From Mesotaenium endlicherianum (Eukaryota; Streptophyta; Zygnematophyceae; Zygnematales; Mesotaeniaceae), in contig WELA01006610.1 of the NCBI GenBank assembly GCA_009602735.1, forward strand, positions 45,342 through 94,588: 49,247 bases of DNA. Reading direction: 5' to 3'. The stretch's first letter is position 1. Each line of letters starts with the position of its first letter. Below, one piece after another: positions 1-12,325 of this stretch. The notes under the pieces were generated by a model, which was not told the DNA's origin, ran no database searches, and was given only the letters and a program-made list of their open reading frames with translations. The position numbers were made by a program, and so were the translations under genes.

Positions 1-25
1 GGGGGGGGGGGGAGCATGCGTGCAG

Positions 26-930
26 CATCTTCCTGATGGTGCTGCGCATCCTGAAGATGATGGACTTCCAGCCGCGCATGGGCATTATCACGCGCACGCT
101 GGCCACGGCGGCGCCGGAGCTGGTGCACTTTGCCATCCTGTGGCTCATCATCTTCATGGGCTACTGCACCTTCGGCCACCTCGTCTTCGGCCGCACCATC
201 GACCAAGTGCGCCCTCCCTTCCCTTGTATCCCCCTCCATATCCGGTCCCCCCTCTCTACAGCACACTCTCTTCTGCCTGAAAAGTGCAGGCGCACGTTGG
301 GCACTCTCACATGCATCTCTTGTTGCTTTCCACGCTCCTTGTCTCTCCTCTCCTGCTGCTGCTCTCGCTGCTGCTGCTGCTGCTGCTGCTCTCGCTGCCG
401 CTGCTGCTGCTGCTGAGGCTGAGCCCTCCTGATTTATTCCTATCCCCCTGACTCTCTTTCATCCACTCTGTCCTCGCCTGTCTGACCGCCCCTCGCTTAC
501 CAGCTGCAGCCCTTTTGATTCTGACCCTCCTCTTCATCTGCCTCTCTCTACGTGGGGGTGCGCGTGCCCGGCGTCCCTGTGGGCGGCGCAGTTCCGCACT
601 CTGGCGTCGTCCATGGTGGCGTGCTTCTACCTGATGCTCACGGACGACGCCATCAACTTCTACCTCATGCAGCTCAACGGGCTGGAGCTGGTGGCGGGCG
701 TCATCTTCTTCTGGTCGTACGTGCTGTTTGTGGTGTACGTGCTGCTCAACATCGTCATTGCCATCATTGTCGACGCCTTCATGGAGGTCAAGGTGGGTAG
801 GCTTACCTGCGCTTGACGCGCGCGCCCCCCGCCGTCGCTGCTGCTGCTCCTGTTGCTGCTGTGGAATCTTTGTGCGGGGACGTACACGCATGCACGCACG
901 CACGCACGCGCGCACGCACGCACACACACA

Positions 931-965
<35 letters not shown>

Positions 966-3814
966 GCACACCCAACTGCACATGCGCGCAGAGCCGGGTG
1001 TGCAAAACTCCAGGGTCAGAGGAACGTGAGAGCAGGGGTGGCTGCCGATCACGATGGCCGACTGACTCCAATATCTTCATGCTGCGAGATTCGAGAGGCG
1101 AGCCATGTTGACTCTGCATGCTCCTCTCTCTGGCTCCGCGTCATTTAGCAAGGGCGTCGGGCTTTCACCTCAGACTTGTGCAGATTACAGTTGACTTGTG
1201 AAGAGAGATGAAGACAGAGAGGGAGGGAGGGGTACGGGAAAGGAAAAAGTCCTTCTTGGGGCTTTTGCGGGTGGCATAGAGGCTGAGTTCTCCTTTGGGG
1301 TCTGCTCATATAGAGGGCCCCACTCTGAACGCGTTCACACACGAGAGTCCGCGGGTGGATTCCTGCTGGACCTCTTGCTGGTGGGTGGGTGCCACAGGCT
1401 GATTGATGGCCTTCCCTGAATCCCGCATGCTTGGTGTTCACACACGCCCCCTGCATCACACGCCCCCCCACCTTCTCTACCAATCCTCACGTTGGAACCC
1501 TCAATCGAGACCCGTCTTATCAGACGCCAACGGGTCATTGGTCGTGTACTTCTCGATTGCTAGGCCATATGCAAATAATACTGTCCATGCTCAAAAGTCC
1601 CAAACCTCGCTGAGCCTGAGGCCCCAGACCCATTTCAAAACCCGGAAGCTTTTGCAGCGTTGACCGAAGTTGACTGGTGTGGACCCAGCCCAACGGCAGG
1701 GCCCCCCAGCCATTCACTGCTCGTGCTCTCTCGCCTGCTTTCATCTTTGGGTGGGTAAAACCGCACAAACGTGCGCAGGCGGCAGCGGACATGGCGCCGC
1801 TGATGCCGGAGGAGCTGATGTTCACTTTCCGAAACTTCGGGCGCCAGCTGTTGGGCCCGTTCCGCTCCGACCGGCGCCTGCTGCGCTACCTGCGCCACCT
1901 GGGCGCCCGCCACCAGGTGCGCCCCTTTTCATCTCACCCTCGCGGTACATCGCTGCCTTATTGCTGGCTGGTTGCTCTTTGCCACGTGTCATTGTGTCAT
2001 GCGAGTAAGACAAAATTGAGTACATGTGTATCTGTATATGTGAAAGTGTTTGATTATGTATATGGATAAGCGAGTATATACATGTATGCCTGTTCATGTA
2101 TAATACTGACTAGATATACTATTCATGCACGTACATACGAAGTCGCTTTTTTCTGCGGGCTACGGGGGCGCAGTCGCTGTCTTCCCTTGACAAAAAGAAG
2201 GAGCAGACTTTGTCCGACAAGCTCCTGGGAATGGGAGCGCACGACGACACGCTGCTGGGGTGCATAGCCGGCAAGCAGGGGGGGGAGGAGGAGGAGGAAG
2301 AGGAGTTAGTGAAGGAGGCGCGCCAGGTGGACGACACACCAGACACCGTGCTGCTGGTGAAGGACAAGGAGGTGGACCTGGAGACGCTCACGGCCGTGCT
2401 GCAGCGCTCGCACCAGCGCCAGGTGGCACTTCTTCCTTCTCTTCTCTCCTCAGGCACCTCTTACCTGCCACCATCTCCCCTTCTCCCCTTCTCTCCTGCA
2501 TCCCAGCTCTCTCCCGCCCCTGCCTTGGAGCATGCAGCTACTTGCTCAACAGGCTGCCAAGTGTAGCTCGACGAGGTGCCAAGTGTCTCTGCCAAGTTGC
2601 CCCTCCTGCTTGGGGTCACGCGCTGTTCCCCGTCCTTCGCGTGCCAGGTGGCTCGTCCATCTGCTAGGCGCTACGGCGAAGAGCTTTTGACCAGTTGACC
2701 CGTTGATTGGTCTACACTGGGTAGCAATATGAGTGCTGCTGGGCCCTGGCTGCGAAGTGGCCTCGTAGTGTTGCATATGCTTCTCTTGATCTATTATCAG
2801 AGCGAGCAGAGAAGCTCTTGCAGGTGCCTGCCAGAAGAGAAGCGGAGTCAGAAAATGCCAGCACTCCCTCTCACACTCTAGTTGAAAGACAAGAGACACG
2901 TATGCACGGGCAGCAGGCATACTTGGACAGCTGCAGGCAATCTGAGGGACCCCTTAGAAGGGGCCCTCCCAGAACCCGCCTGCTTTCCTTTGTCGTAAAA
3001 AGCCTGTCTGCAAGATCGCGCGTCATAACCCAAAGGGCTTGAGGCATCTCTCTTGTGTGCGTGGCAGGCGAGGAGAAAGCAGCTACAGCAGCATGCACAT
3101 GCCCATCCACACGCACACTCGCATGCAGATCCGCATGCGCCCGTGAAAGGGGAGAGGGTGGACTCCAACGAGGCGGCGCGCGTGCTGCTGCAGCAGTATG
3201 GTGGGCTGTCCGTGATGAAGCAGCCCGCGTTCTTGCAGAGGAAGAAGCAAACGGACATCATGAAGGTACTTGCCATGCCAGAGCAGTCGTTGAACTGCCT
3301 CCCCCATTGTCCTTCTCCCGCCTTGCGGATGCAGCTGCTGCTGCTGCTGCTGCTGCTGCTGCGCAGGTAGCTCTGCAGAGGTCATACTGTCTAAGTGGAC
3401 GATGTTGTCTAGGCATATGCTTGAGGAGGTGATGGAGATAGTGCATGTACTTTCTGATTGAAGGCTTCTATGCTCGGACTCTGCATAAGATGAATTTGCT
3501 GCAAGGTTTTGAAGTTGAAAGTTGCGTGCGTGTTTTTCTGCAGCACGCTCTCCGTGTCTATTCTTAGAGCATGGCGACAGTGAGGGGGGGTGGTAGAGTT
3601 TTTCTTAGGTCCTGATGTGTGTTCTCGTCGTGCCTGCTGCTTGCCATAATGGCAGGAGATGCTGGAGGCTGTGAATAGCACTCTGGCGAGTGTGGATGAA
3701 AAGCTGACACAGGCTCTGATGCAAACTGCCCAAATAAGCGAACTCAGCAGAGAAGTGGGGGCCCTGCGCGCGGAGCTACTCTCACTGAGAAAAGATTCAA
3801 ACCCTAGCAGGTGA
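26..3814 (+). CDS. Polycystin/TRP-family cation channel, 3' part (partial, 6 exons visible)
   Basis: This is the C-terminal part of a polycystin-type (PKD/TRP) membrane cation channel; upstream exons lie outside the window. Exons: 26-206 (linker RILKMMDFQPR and helix S5, ending GHLVFGRTIDQ), about 571-792 (pore region FRTLASSMVACFYLMLTDD, then S6 LLNIVIAIIVDAFMEVK), 1779-1916, 2174-2422, 3068-3265 and 3656-3814 (stop TGA). All junctions from 792 onward are phase 0 with GT-AG ends (donors GTGGGT, GTGCGC, GTGGCA, GTACTT). The cytosolic tail has a Glu-rich run, a His-rich stretch (HAHAHPHAHSHADPHA) and a terminal heptad-like helix (LREV/ELLSLR type), which suggests coiled-coil assembly as in PKD2. 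The acceptor of exon 2 is unresolved: the best AG (509) does not keep frame with the 206 donor. By analogy with green-algal PKD2 it could be flagellar, but nothing in the sequence shows location. A mucolipin-like (TRPML) origin is also possible, because the pore reads LTDD. Confidence 0.82.
346..416. repeat. Intronic (CTG)n tract
   Basis: A CTG/CTC-rich trinucleotide tract lies in the first visible intron of the channel gene. A second pure (CTG) tract lies in the last large intron at about 3330-3362. Both give alanine/leucine/serine-run ORFs that are not coding. Confidence 0.8.
887..975. repeat. Intronic (CA)n/(CGCA)n microsatellite
   Basis: GCAC/CGCA repeats grade into a nearly pure CA run with GACA interruptions. 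The tract lies in the 793-1778 intron of the channel gene. The Cys/Val-run and His/Thr-run ORFs across it are artefacts of the repeat. Confidence 0.85.
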
Positions 3815-5521
3815 AGAGAAGAAGCGCGTGCTTTTCCAAGGACCCACGCGCACAAATGTGCGCTAAGTTTGTATTGATGATGTAGGTCATGGTTTCGAGT
3901 AATGATGGGGTCACTTATTCCCTCTGTTTAAGATATGGTTTAGTTCTTAGAACAGCTGAGCAATCAGGTCGCGGCTGCAGCCTGATGGGGAGGGGCTGGC
4001 TGCAGTTGCAGATGAGAGGGATAAATTTTGGGGAACAAGGTCGTGCATTGATTTGAGCCTTGAGCTGCGAACCCATGATTGACAAACATTGATGCGAGAT
4101 GAAGTCATAGGATGGGAGAAAATCAAGGTAGAAGAAGTCTGGTGCGCTTCCTCACTGATGTCACAAGCCTGAAGCCTGCTCTAGAGAGGAGGGTTGCCCC
4201 CCTCTTATCTTGTGCGCCATTTTCTTCGCTCTTCTTGCATTCAGGCAAGATGGCCGAGAGATCCGTGCACAAAAAAAAAACTTTGATGGGATGACGGCTC
4301 ATAGAGTAGAGCACTATTTGGTGCAAATAACCCCCCGTTCAGGGAGGGTGATGTGCACACCTTACTGCAAAACTTTAATATTTCCGTGGAGCCACCTGCT
4401 GAAGGATTATGGTCGGTGAAGGGGCAAGGTGGACGAAGAATCTGTCATATACTTATGACAATGACCACGTGGACATATGTGTCTTACATCCGTGATGACC
4501 CATCCGTGCCCCAGGGTTGTACCGGGGAAAGTTTATTAGCCCTCAACTTGAGTGTTGTGCTGGGATACATCTTGTCCAAAAAGGACTCTTGCTGCCAAAT
4601 AGTGAAGCTTGGTGGCCAGTAGTAATCGCATCAGCGCAATCACATAGCACCTGAAGAGCCTCTTAGAAAAGTCTCAGGCAATTTAAGAGCTCTAGTCCTC
4701 ACAATAGATCATTACGTTACGGTAGGATTGCTTATGGCTTGGCAAGTAGGACGTTTGCAACATATATATGCTAAGTGTGATCGCAGCAGGGTCTTGTAAA
4801 TGATAGTTGCTACAACAACTCCAGTGTAACTACTAGCCCTATGTATTTGCTTGTATCCCAAAATAAATCAAGTTGTGCTGATTTCCACTTTCTTTGTGGA
4901 TAAAGTCGTCTCCCATGGTGTAATGTAGTAGTCTCTTTGTCAAGCTCACAAGAGTTGCAATCATAATTATACGTCGCACAAATTTGGTTGACTGATATAG
5001 TGGCTTTACTGGTATCCAAGTTGCTGGAACAACGTACACTACGTAGTATACACCAAAAACTTACATGCTTGATATACTCTGGCCAATAGTGCACTTGCAA
5101 CCACCTTTGTTGAAAGTTAGTTGATAAAGTGACTGAAGCACCTGGACTCCGAATTATTACTACGAATTTCATCGAGGCTCCAAGCATCCCCAGTTGGAAT
5201 AGGACCTGTAGCTCCGTGCCTCGTCAACTTTCACGAGCAGCTGAGCAAATACGAGGGCCCCAAAAGGCTGTGAAGACTCACGCTTCTTCACAAAGGGTCC
5301 GGGTTCCAAGGTGCTGGCCAATCGCCTGATATAGAGTATCATAACAAGCAACCTTATACAAAGTGCTCTTAACCCTTCCGATTCTTCTTTCTCCATCACT
5401 GATATGTTCAACAGCTTAGCAGCCTTCTTGGCATATATATACACTACATTCAATCGCGTGATGCGTCAAATCAACACTCGCGATCTCCTGCTGCTGAGTC
5501 AGTATCACAGGGCATGCAGTC
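3815..5521. other. Intergenic region between convergent genes
   Basis: These 1.7 kb lie between the stop of the channel gene and the stop of the minus-strand PIG-S gene, so both 3' UTRs must lie here. Base composition is more AT-rich than the genes. Short ORFs of 60-125 codons are present on both strands, but I recognise none. No tRNA, long repeat or transposon protein was seen, and no clear TGTAA polyadenylation signal near the channel stop. Confidence 0.6.
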
Positions 5522-8500
5522 CTATCCAGCCACCAGGTGGCTCTTCCCATTCCGTTGGTACTCTCGGTACTTCCAAATGTAGCGGAGAAACTCCTTGGTG
5601 AATGCCACCACCGTGTGCAGGATGACGGGCACAAAGAGTGGCTGCTCGCGCAAGTCACACGATTTCACAGCACAGGAGCAGAGGAACTTCAGCAAATCAC
5701 CCCGACGCGGACACCTGTCGCCAGGAAAGACAAGCATGGACGCATGCTCACGCTCTCTGGAGGGGCAGTCAGACGGCAGCAGCGGCAGAAAGAGGGACGT
5801 ACGTCAGCATGGACACGAGTAAGAGACGAGGACCGGAACCTCTGCGGCCAGAGGGGACGTGCAAGCAGATGCAGCTCCCTCGCCTAGCGTTTGAGATAGC
5901 GCCCCACGGACACGACGGAAACAGGTGAGAGCGTACGGACACACGCAAATGAGTGAGAGAGTTTGCACACAGACGCAATTGAGCGGGCAACTCCGCACTC
6001 GCTGGAGGATGTGTGCGCAAGCAGCGCGAGAACGACGAGGAGCGGCGGCATGCTGCCGGCAGGCGCATCGACAGACATCCTCACTCACAGTGTACACAGC
6101 GAGGTGGTGCTCGGCCGGGAAGTAGAGCAGCGCCATGACTGAGGGGTCGAAGAAGGCCTCCTCCGCGAAGGCGCGCGCGCGGTGCCCCTCCCGCGCACAC
6201 TGCACGTAGTCCCCCTGCTGCGCCGCCTGCAGCGCAGCAGCGGTGCTGAGCAGCGCGCTCTTTACCTGCGCGCCAATCTCGTCGCGGATCACCATGTTGG
6301 GCAGAGACTGCACCTGCGCGCGCGCCCGCTCCCCCCCCAGCGCAGGAGAGACGAAGGGAGGCATAAGGAGCGAGTAAGGAGCGCGAGTAGCAGCAGGGGG
6401 GGCCTGACCAAAGGCAAACTGCGCGTCTCCCTGTCACCTGCAACCGGCCAGGGCTGCGACAGAACAGATGTCGGGTGCCACACCCAAACAAGCCTCTTGT
6501 TGTTCTTCTTCCCCTGAGCCATGGGGCCAGCCAGGCTGGGGCTCCCAGAAAGAGAAGAAGAGGAAAAAAGAGGGGAGCGGGAATTGCTGCAACAAGAGTT
6601 GGAGCTTTTCTTTGCTCGCAAGCGCCGTGCTCGGCTGCCCCCTTTGAGGCTGGAGCAGCCTGCCTAGAGTGTGGAGGTGTAAACAGACCCCAAACTTTGC
6701 CGGGGCACTCTATTTACAGCCGCTAACTGCTGCAGGACAATACCGCCCCGACAGATAGGGAAAGAGGCACATGAGGCGTGTGCGCACGCATGCAGATGAG
6801 TCTCACGCCTTGCCCAAGGGGCCACAAAGGGAGCACACACCAGCTTGGAGAGCGCCGAGAGCGTGGAGGCGGCGCTGCTGGCGTCGTCGGCGGCCCGCCG
6901 CCTGACCAGCACGTCCACCTCCCACTGCGCGACGCCCACCTCAGAGGCCGCCACGTGGCGCAGCGTCCACCGCCTGTTCCCCCAGCGGTCGCTGGGGACG
7001 GGTGCCTCTGGCAGCCCCAAGAGCACCCGCAGCTGGGCCACCACCACGCCCATCAGGGGGCCCAGATCCTCTACCCCAAGTACAGTACTGCCGGCTTTGC
7101 GATCGCTTGCTCCACCCACTGCTTTTCCCTTGCCTTTGTAGGCGGGGCCACCTTCTTCCGCAGCTCCCGTGCGCGCCCCCCCGTTGACGACGCCCTTCGC
7201 CTTGCCAGTGCCTCCCCCAGGCGGCCCACTAGTCTCGCTCTCCTTCTCCTTGCTCCTGCTCTCCCTCTGCCCCTCTTGCTTCAGGTTGTTGCTGGGGTTG
7301 CTGCGGCTGGAGCGGCTGGCGTTTTTTGCATGAGGTGAGCAGGCGGGGGGGTTGAAGAGCAGGACCCCACCCCAGAAGGGGGACGTGAAGGCGTTAGTGG
7401 GAGAGGCTTGTCCGCCGGGCAGCCTCAGGAGAAGCGGACACTCTGCTCTGCCTGGCAAGTACCTGCAACAAGCACTCAGATGCATCGATCAATAATGTGT
7501 GAATTAAGGAAGGTATGAGCAGTACATACATATTCGTGTACCAAGGGGGGTATTCAAGGGCGTGTGCTTGCCCTCCTCGTCAACCTTTGATGATTCTTCC
7601 CACCACTTTCCAAACAGGCAGGCGGGGGCAGGCAGGCCAGATTAGTGCAGCGCTAAGAAAGAACGGCAAGAGCGCCCGCAGGTGGCCCCTCCAGCCCTGT
7701 AGCATGAGAACGAGAGTGGGCGCCATGAGGAGGGTCTTGCTCGTGGCTGCAGTCTCATTATTGCGCTCACGTTCTGAGGGGCAGCTCCAGCCAGTTACTT
7801 CGGGCGCAGAGGGGGCCAGCGAGTCACAGGCACCACGCATATGTGCCAGCTTCAGTGGAAGCCCAAGATCAAGACGGGCGCATGAAGGAGAGAAGGAGAA
7901 GAAGAAGCAGCAGCAGAAAATCCAGAGCCGAGGAGCCAACTGGGGAGCCTACTTGAAGCAGAGAGGTGCACCCCGGAGGTGGGTGGGTGGTCTGGAACAA
8001 AAGTGTAGAGGAAGGAGACAGGTGGGGCGGGGGGGGTAGAAGGGGGGCAGAGGAGCTCACACGGCAAAATGAAGGACTTTGGAGCGCCCAGTGGCAGCAG
8101 TGGATGTGTCCAGGTGCCACTCCTTGGAGTTCACCACGTATGGCCAGTCAGCAGGCGCCACCTGGAAGCTCTGGGACGCGGCGTGCCAGCTAGCCTTGGC
8201 TCCCATGGGCGTGTAGTACAACACCTGGCACCAACATATAGCGTGACATGGCAATGCATGGCAAACTTCACTTCTCCTCTCAAGAGTTGCAGCCAGTAGA
8301 GAGCGTGCACGTGTCACGCTGTAGCACTACTTTCATATGACATCTCTGCCGCCTGCATCCGTGGAAGACAACAGGTAGCCGCGCCACCTGCCGCATGGTA
8401 ACTCGACAAAGCAGATAGAGGAGGAGGAGGGGCAGGAGGAGGAAGTGGAGGAGGAGGAGCAGAAGGAGCAAAGTAGGAGGAAGGAGGAAGGAGGAGGAGG

Positions 8501-10709
8501 AGGAGGAGGGAATGCGACAGAGGTGGGAACAGCACCTTACTTGGCTCTCGACAGACAGGCGGGCCACGGGGGCCAGGGCCGCCACAAGCAGGCGCAGAAA
8601 GCGCGCCTCCAGCGCTGCAAACTTCCTGCGGGCATCTCCGCGAGAGCAACCACCACCCCACACAAGCTTTCAAATGAACCAGCCGTGGTAATTCATTCAT
8701 AGACTGCTAGAGCCCCTCCCGGGCCCCAGCCAGGCATGACACAGGCTCCTCCTCCTCCTGCTATGCAAGTCAAGCAGCTGCAGGCCTGATCACCGTCCAG
8801 GGAGGGGGGGAGCGAAGGAGCAAGGGAGGGACGGAGAGCAAGAAGGGGAAGGGGAGGGGAGGGGAAGGAGCACCACTACAGGCAGGTCTGCAAATTCACG
8901 GGGAAAAGTAGAGCTGAGTGTGGGTATGGCAGCTGAGGCTGACGTGGCATGACATCATGGATGGACGGATGGACAGACGATGAATGTATGGGAGGTCAAA
9001 TCAATGGATGGATGCACACACTGAATCACAGCCCCGGGAAGCCAGTCCAGGCAAGCAGCCTCACTGAGCTTCTTCTCACCATCACACAAAAGTGGCAGCA
9101 GCAAAAACCCCGCCCTGCCCCCTATTCCCCCCCGAGGCTGCCCCACACTACAAGACGTCCAAGTGTGTCATGCTGGCCCGCAGACAGCGGACCCTAGACC
9201 CTCGATTGTCAGCCTTCACGTATGATGAGAAGAGGCGTGGATGGAGGGAGGGGCGCGCTCACCAGTCGAAGAGCCAGTCCTCCTGCGGCTGCGCATTCAG
9301 CAGGCTAAACGACAAAATGGCCGCTCCATCGGCCCCCAGGGGCATGCCCTCCTCCTCTTCTTCTGCCGAACGCGTCCCCAGGCTGCCGCCCCCACCTCCC
9401 CCCCGGTGGAAGTGCGCAACAACCACTTCAGCCACTAGAGGGGCGACACTAGTCTGCAGGTAAGCTGTCGCCAGGCTCTCCGCCCTGATCCACGCATGCC
9501 GGAATTGGCCAATCACAGCCACGGGCTCGTCCTTGGCCTCCTCCTCCTCCTCCCCCTGCCGCTCGTCCTGGGCGTCAGACACACCAGTCCCTTCCCCTCC
9601 CTCTCGGCCTCCCCCACCAGACCCCCTGTTCACTGTGCTGCCGATGATGATGGTGTATCGACCACCTGTGCTTCCTCCTCTTCCTGCTGCTGCCATGCCC
9701 TCGCCCTCCCAGCATGTTTCACGAGCTTGCGCCCCTGCAGAACTGCAAGTGCCTGCAAATCCTGCATGTGCTGGCGAGCCGTAACTGCTGCGGCTCTGCA
9801 ACCACCTGTCGACCTCCCTGTCCCCCCGCGTGCGCAAAATGTCGCTGAACCCTGCATCCACAAGGCCATCTGTCCAATGCTGCTGCTGCTGTAGCTGCTG
9901 CTCCTCCTCCACTGCTGCCGCCGCCGCATCCTCTCTGCCTGGCCTAGCATCTCCTTCCCCCACTTGGGCTTGTTCCTCTCCGGTCAAATCTGCCCTGCAG
10001 CTTTCTCCGTGTGTGCATTCAGAGCTTCCTCTTCCTTCTCTAGCTGTGTCACAGGCGACACTGACACTGATTCTGGCATTTAATCTTTCTTCCCTCCCTC
10101 CCACCCTGCTATCTATGGCTTTCTCAACTTCCAGTTTCCACTGGTCTCTAAATCCATGACAGTCTTTCTCATCCTGCTCGTGTGAATTGGCACATGCCAC
10201 GACAATATGATAGTGTTGTGGGAGGGTGAGAGGGCTGCCCTTCAGCTGTTGATCCAGGAGCTCGATGTCAGCGTATGCCAAAGGAGCCCTGTGAATTGAT
10301 GTAGCTACCCACCACACCGGCACCCCTGCAGCACGTGCAGAGGGACCACGGGGAAGAATTGACCATGGTTTATATTGGAGAGAGATTAAAAACACGGTAC
10401 CCTTGCACAAAGGCAGCCAAATGACTGCAAGATGATGCTACACCATCCATTGCATCTTTGTCAAGAGAGGTGAAGCCAGCCGTAAGTTCTAAACTTTGTA
10501 GTTGCACATTCGTCAGGACAGGTGAAGCCAGCCACAGACGTATATAGCTCACCTAGTAGGAGGCCAACTAGAACACTCAGGGTGAGGAGCAACCTCTTTG
10601 CTCCAGGTGGCTTGCTATGGGAATGAGCTTCAGCTGTACTTGGATCAGCGATAGAAGCAGAATCATTCTCCTCCTTTATCGTATCACCGGAGTCACTTTC
10701 CTGAGCCAT
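5522..10709 (-). CDS. PIGS: GPI transamidase subunit PIG-S (Gpi17), complete, 7 exons
   Basis: PIG-S is a membrane subunit of the ER complex that attaches GPI anchors to proteins (with PIG-K, PIG-T, PIG-U and GPAA1). Minus-strand exons: 10709-10553, 10325-9263, 8625-8541, 8224-8061, 7462-6841, 6313-6089 and 5641-5522. All have GT-AG ends and matching phases, giving 2436 nt, or 811 residues plus a TAG stop. The N-terminal membrane segment crosses the first junction (LLLTLSVLVGLLL then GVPVWWVATSIHRAPLAY). Family blocks follow: GRYTIIIGS, ILSFSLLNAQP, RLSVESQ-VLYY, TNAFTSPFWGGVLLFNPP, SLPNMVIRDEI, EEAFFDPSVMALLYFP and a C-terminal membrane segment PLFVPVILHTVVAF. The protein is much longer than human PIG-S (about 555 residues). 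The extra length is low-complexity sequence (poly-Q, poly-E, Gly, Lys/Ser-rich) in exons 2 and 5. An in-frame ATG nine bases upstream (10716-10718) is an alternative start. Confidence 0.93.
8403..8512. repeat. Intronic GGA/GAG-rich purine tract
   Basis: A GAGGAGGAG-rich polypurine stretch lies in PIG-S intron 3, with a second purine-rich stretch at about 8795-8872 in intron 2. Neither falls within an exon of the PIG-S model. Confidence 0.7.
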
Positions 10710-10718
10710 CCTATACAT

Positions 10719-12244
10719 GTAACTAGTAAACGATAATACTTAGCATTTGCATATGAGGTTGTTATGCATTAGAAGAGACTAATAAATACGCCCACTTCCT
10801 TCCTAGTGGCGTCACAGTTATATTCGGCTGGTAGCAACGCTTCAGGTCGCTCTCTTATAGACAACTGACGGGGTAGGTCGCGCAGGCACCAAAGATGAAG
10901 AGGCAAACTCATGCACACCCAACTACTTCGTATTGCAAGATAGCAATTATCAAGCAAAGGTTGGGTTCATGAAAACTAGCCCAGCACCAATGCTGGCAGC
11001 CTGCATTCTGCCATGGAGCAGACGTGTGATCTACTTTACAATGTCAAGCACGTTGTTGTTGTCTCAGTTGTGCTTTGTGATGTACTTGTGTCTTCTCCAC
11101 GTCACTTAAAAGGGCAGTCATACTGACCTACTTGAGGTAGACACCTAGCGATCCTTCCTTCACATTCTACGCGTCTGGCATTTATGCTACGTATACGCTT
11201 TTGATGGTGACTAATTTCAGGTAACGTAGTATGACTTAGTATGAAGCCCAGGGAAACAGGGCTATTCGCCGTACCGAGTGGAAACAGTCGAACACCACCA
11301 TCGACAATAGTCGACAATTACAAATTTCATGTGCAAACTATACTTCATATGTGATACGTGTGCAAATTTTCAAAATCATAAACGGGAGATGAAGAGGACT
11401 TCATAGCAGACTAGAAGTGCTGGGTTGTGCAACTAGTATCTCATATATCTCCAGAGGTAGAGTCAACCGCATAGCTGAAGCTGATGTCGTGAAAGAAGCC
11501 TACCACTTGTGTGCAACATTTGAGCCGGTGTCAGGCTTTCAAATTTAAATCAGTAGTTCATCACTGTTACGTCTTTATCTGGAATTTGCTCCTTCATGCT
11601 TATATCAATACATTAATTCCTGTCATGGTTGGGTGAGTATGGATCGTGTTAATTTTGTAAAAAAGGTTGAAAGATGCAAGCAGTCTTGAAGTCAACTGGG
11701 AAATTCGTCCTCAAAACCAGAGGCCTTTCAGAACATTAGTAGATGGTAAAATGTTGGCGCTGGCCCGGCCAGGGTGAATCAATTGCCTCATGGGTGATGG
11801 GGAGTGACAAGCATGCACCTCAATAAGTGAATTGGAGAGGTATGACCCAAGGTACATTCACAAAACCTGAGAGAAATCTGCAATGTGACAAGCATTCAAG
11901 CAAGTACACGACAATTTATCTTGCATAGGTACATTTAAGAACCAACCGCTTGGATTGATGGAAGAATATTAAACTGGTTACCAGCTCAATCAAAGAGGGT
12001 TCAAGGTGTACAAGAGCAGCTCATCACTCATTAATTACATCAATGAGCTCCTCATTATGCCCGTTTCTTGCAGACAATGGGACGGATAAGCTACTTCAGA
12101 AACACTAGTGTTGACAGCAGACAAAGAGGTGTGCAGCATCAGCACATTACTTCCTGCAAGAAAACGAATGATACAAGTCACGGACACCATCAGTTCAGCT
12201 TGACCACCCAAAGCTGGAGCAGAAGCAAACGTCCTTGTTTCAGG
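10719..12244. other. Gene-free region upstream of PIG-S
   Basis: This is 1.5 kb of AT-richer sequence with only short unrecognised ORFs. The PIG-S promoter should lie at its left end. No long repeat, transposon protein or RNA gene was seen. Confidence 0.6.
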
Positions 12245-12325
12245 ATGTTGTATTACCCCTGGGATTCGAACCCAACACACACCCTAGAGAGTAGGGCGGC
12301 ACTGCCATTGTGCGAGGGGTGATGT
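12245..12325 (-). repeat. tRNA-like SINE head or tRNA pseudogene (pol III A and B boxes)
   Basis: On the minus strand there is a perfect B box, GGTTCGAATCC (within 12261-12273). It is flanked by a T-arm-like stem (TTGGG/CCCAG). Upstream is an A-box-like TCGCACAATGG (12305-12315, 9 of 11 to the consensus), about 32 nt away, which is normal tRNA spacing. A GCCCT/AGGGT stem in between looks like an anticodon stem, but the loop lacks the invariant T33 and I can assign no anticodon. The acceptor stem does not pair well. A tRNA-derived SINE or tRNA pseudogene fits better than a functional tRNA. The element may extend toward about 12120. Confidence 0.6.

Noticed and set aside
307..1119. 270-codon minus-strand ORF with Cys/Val and Ser runs
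   Set aside because: It crosses an exon of the channel gene on the other strand, a CA microsatellite and CTG repeats. No family motif.
4810..5453. Minus-strand ORFs considered as a retrotransposon relic
   Set aside because: No reverse transcriptase, RNase H or integrase motif could be found in any frame.
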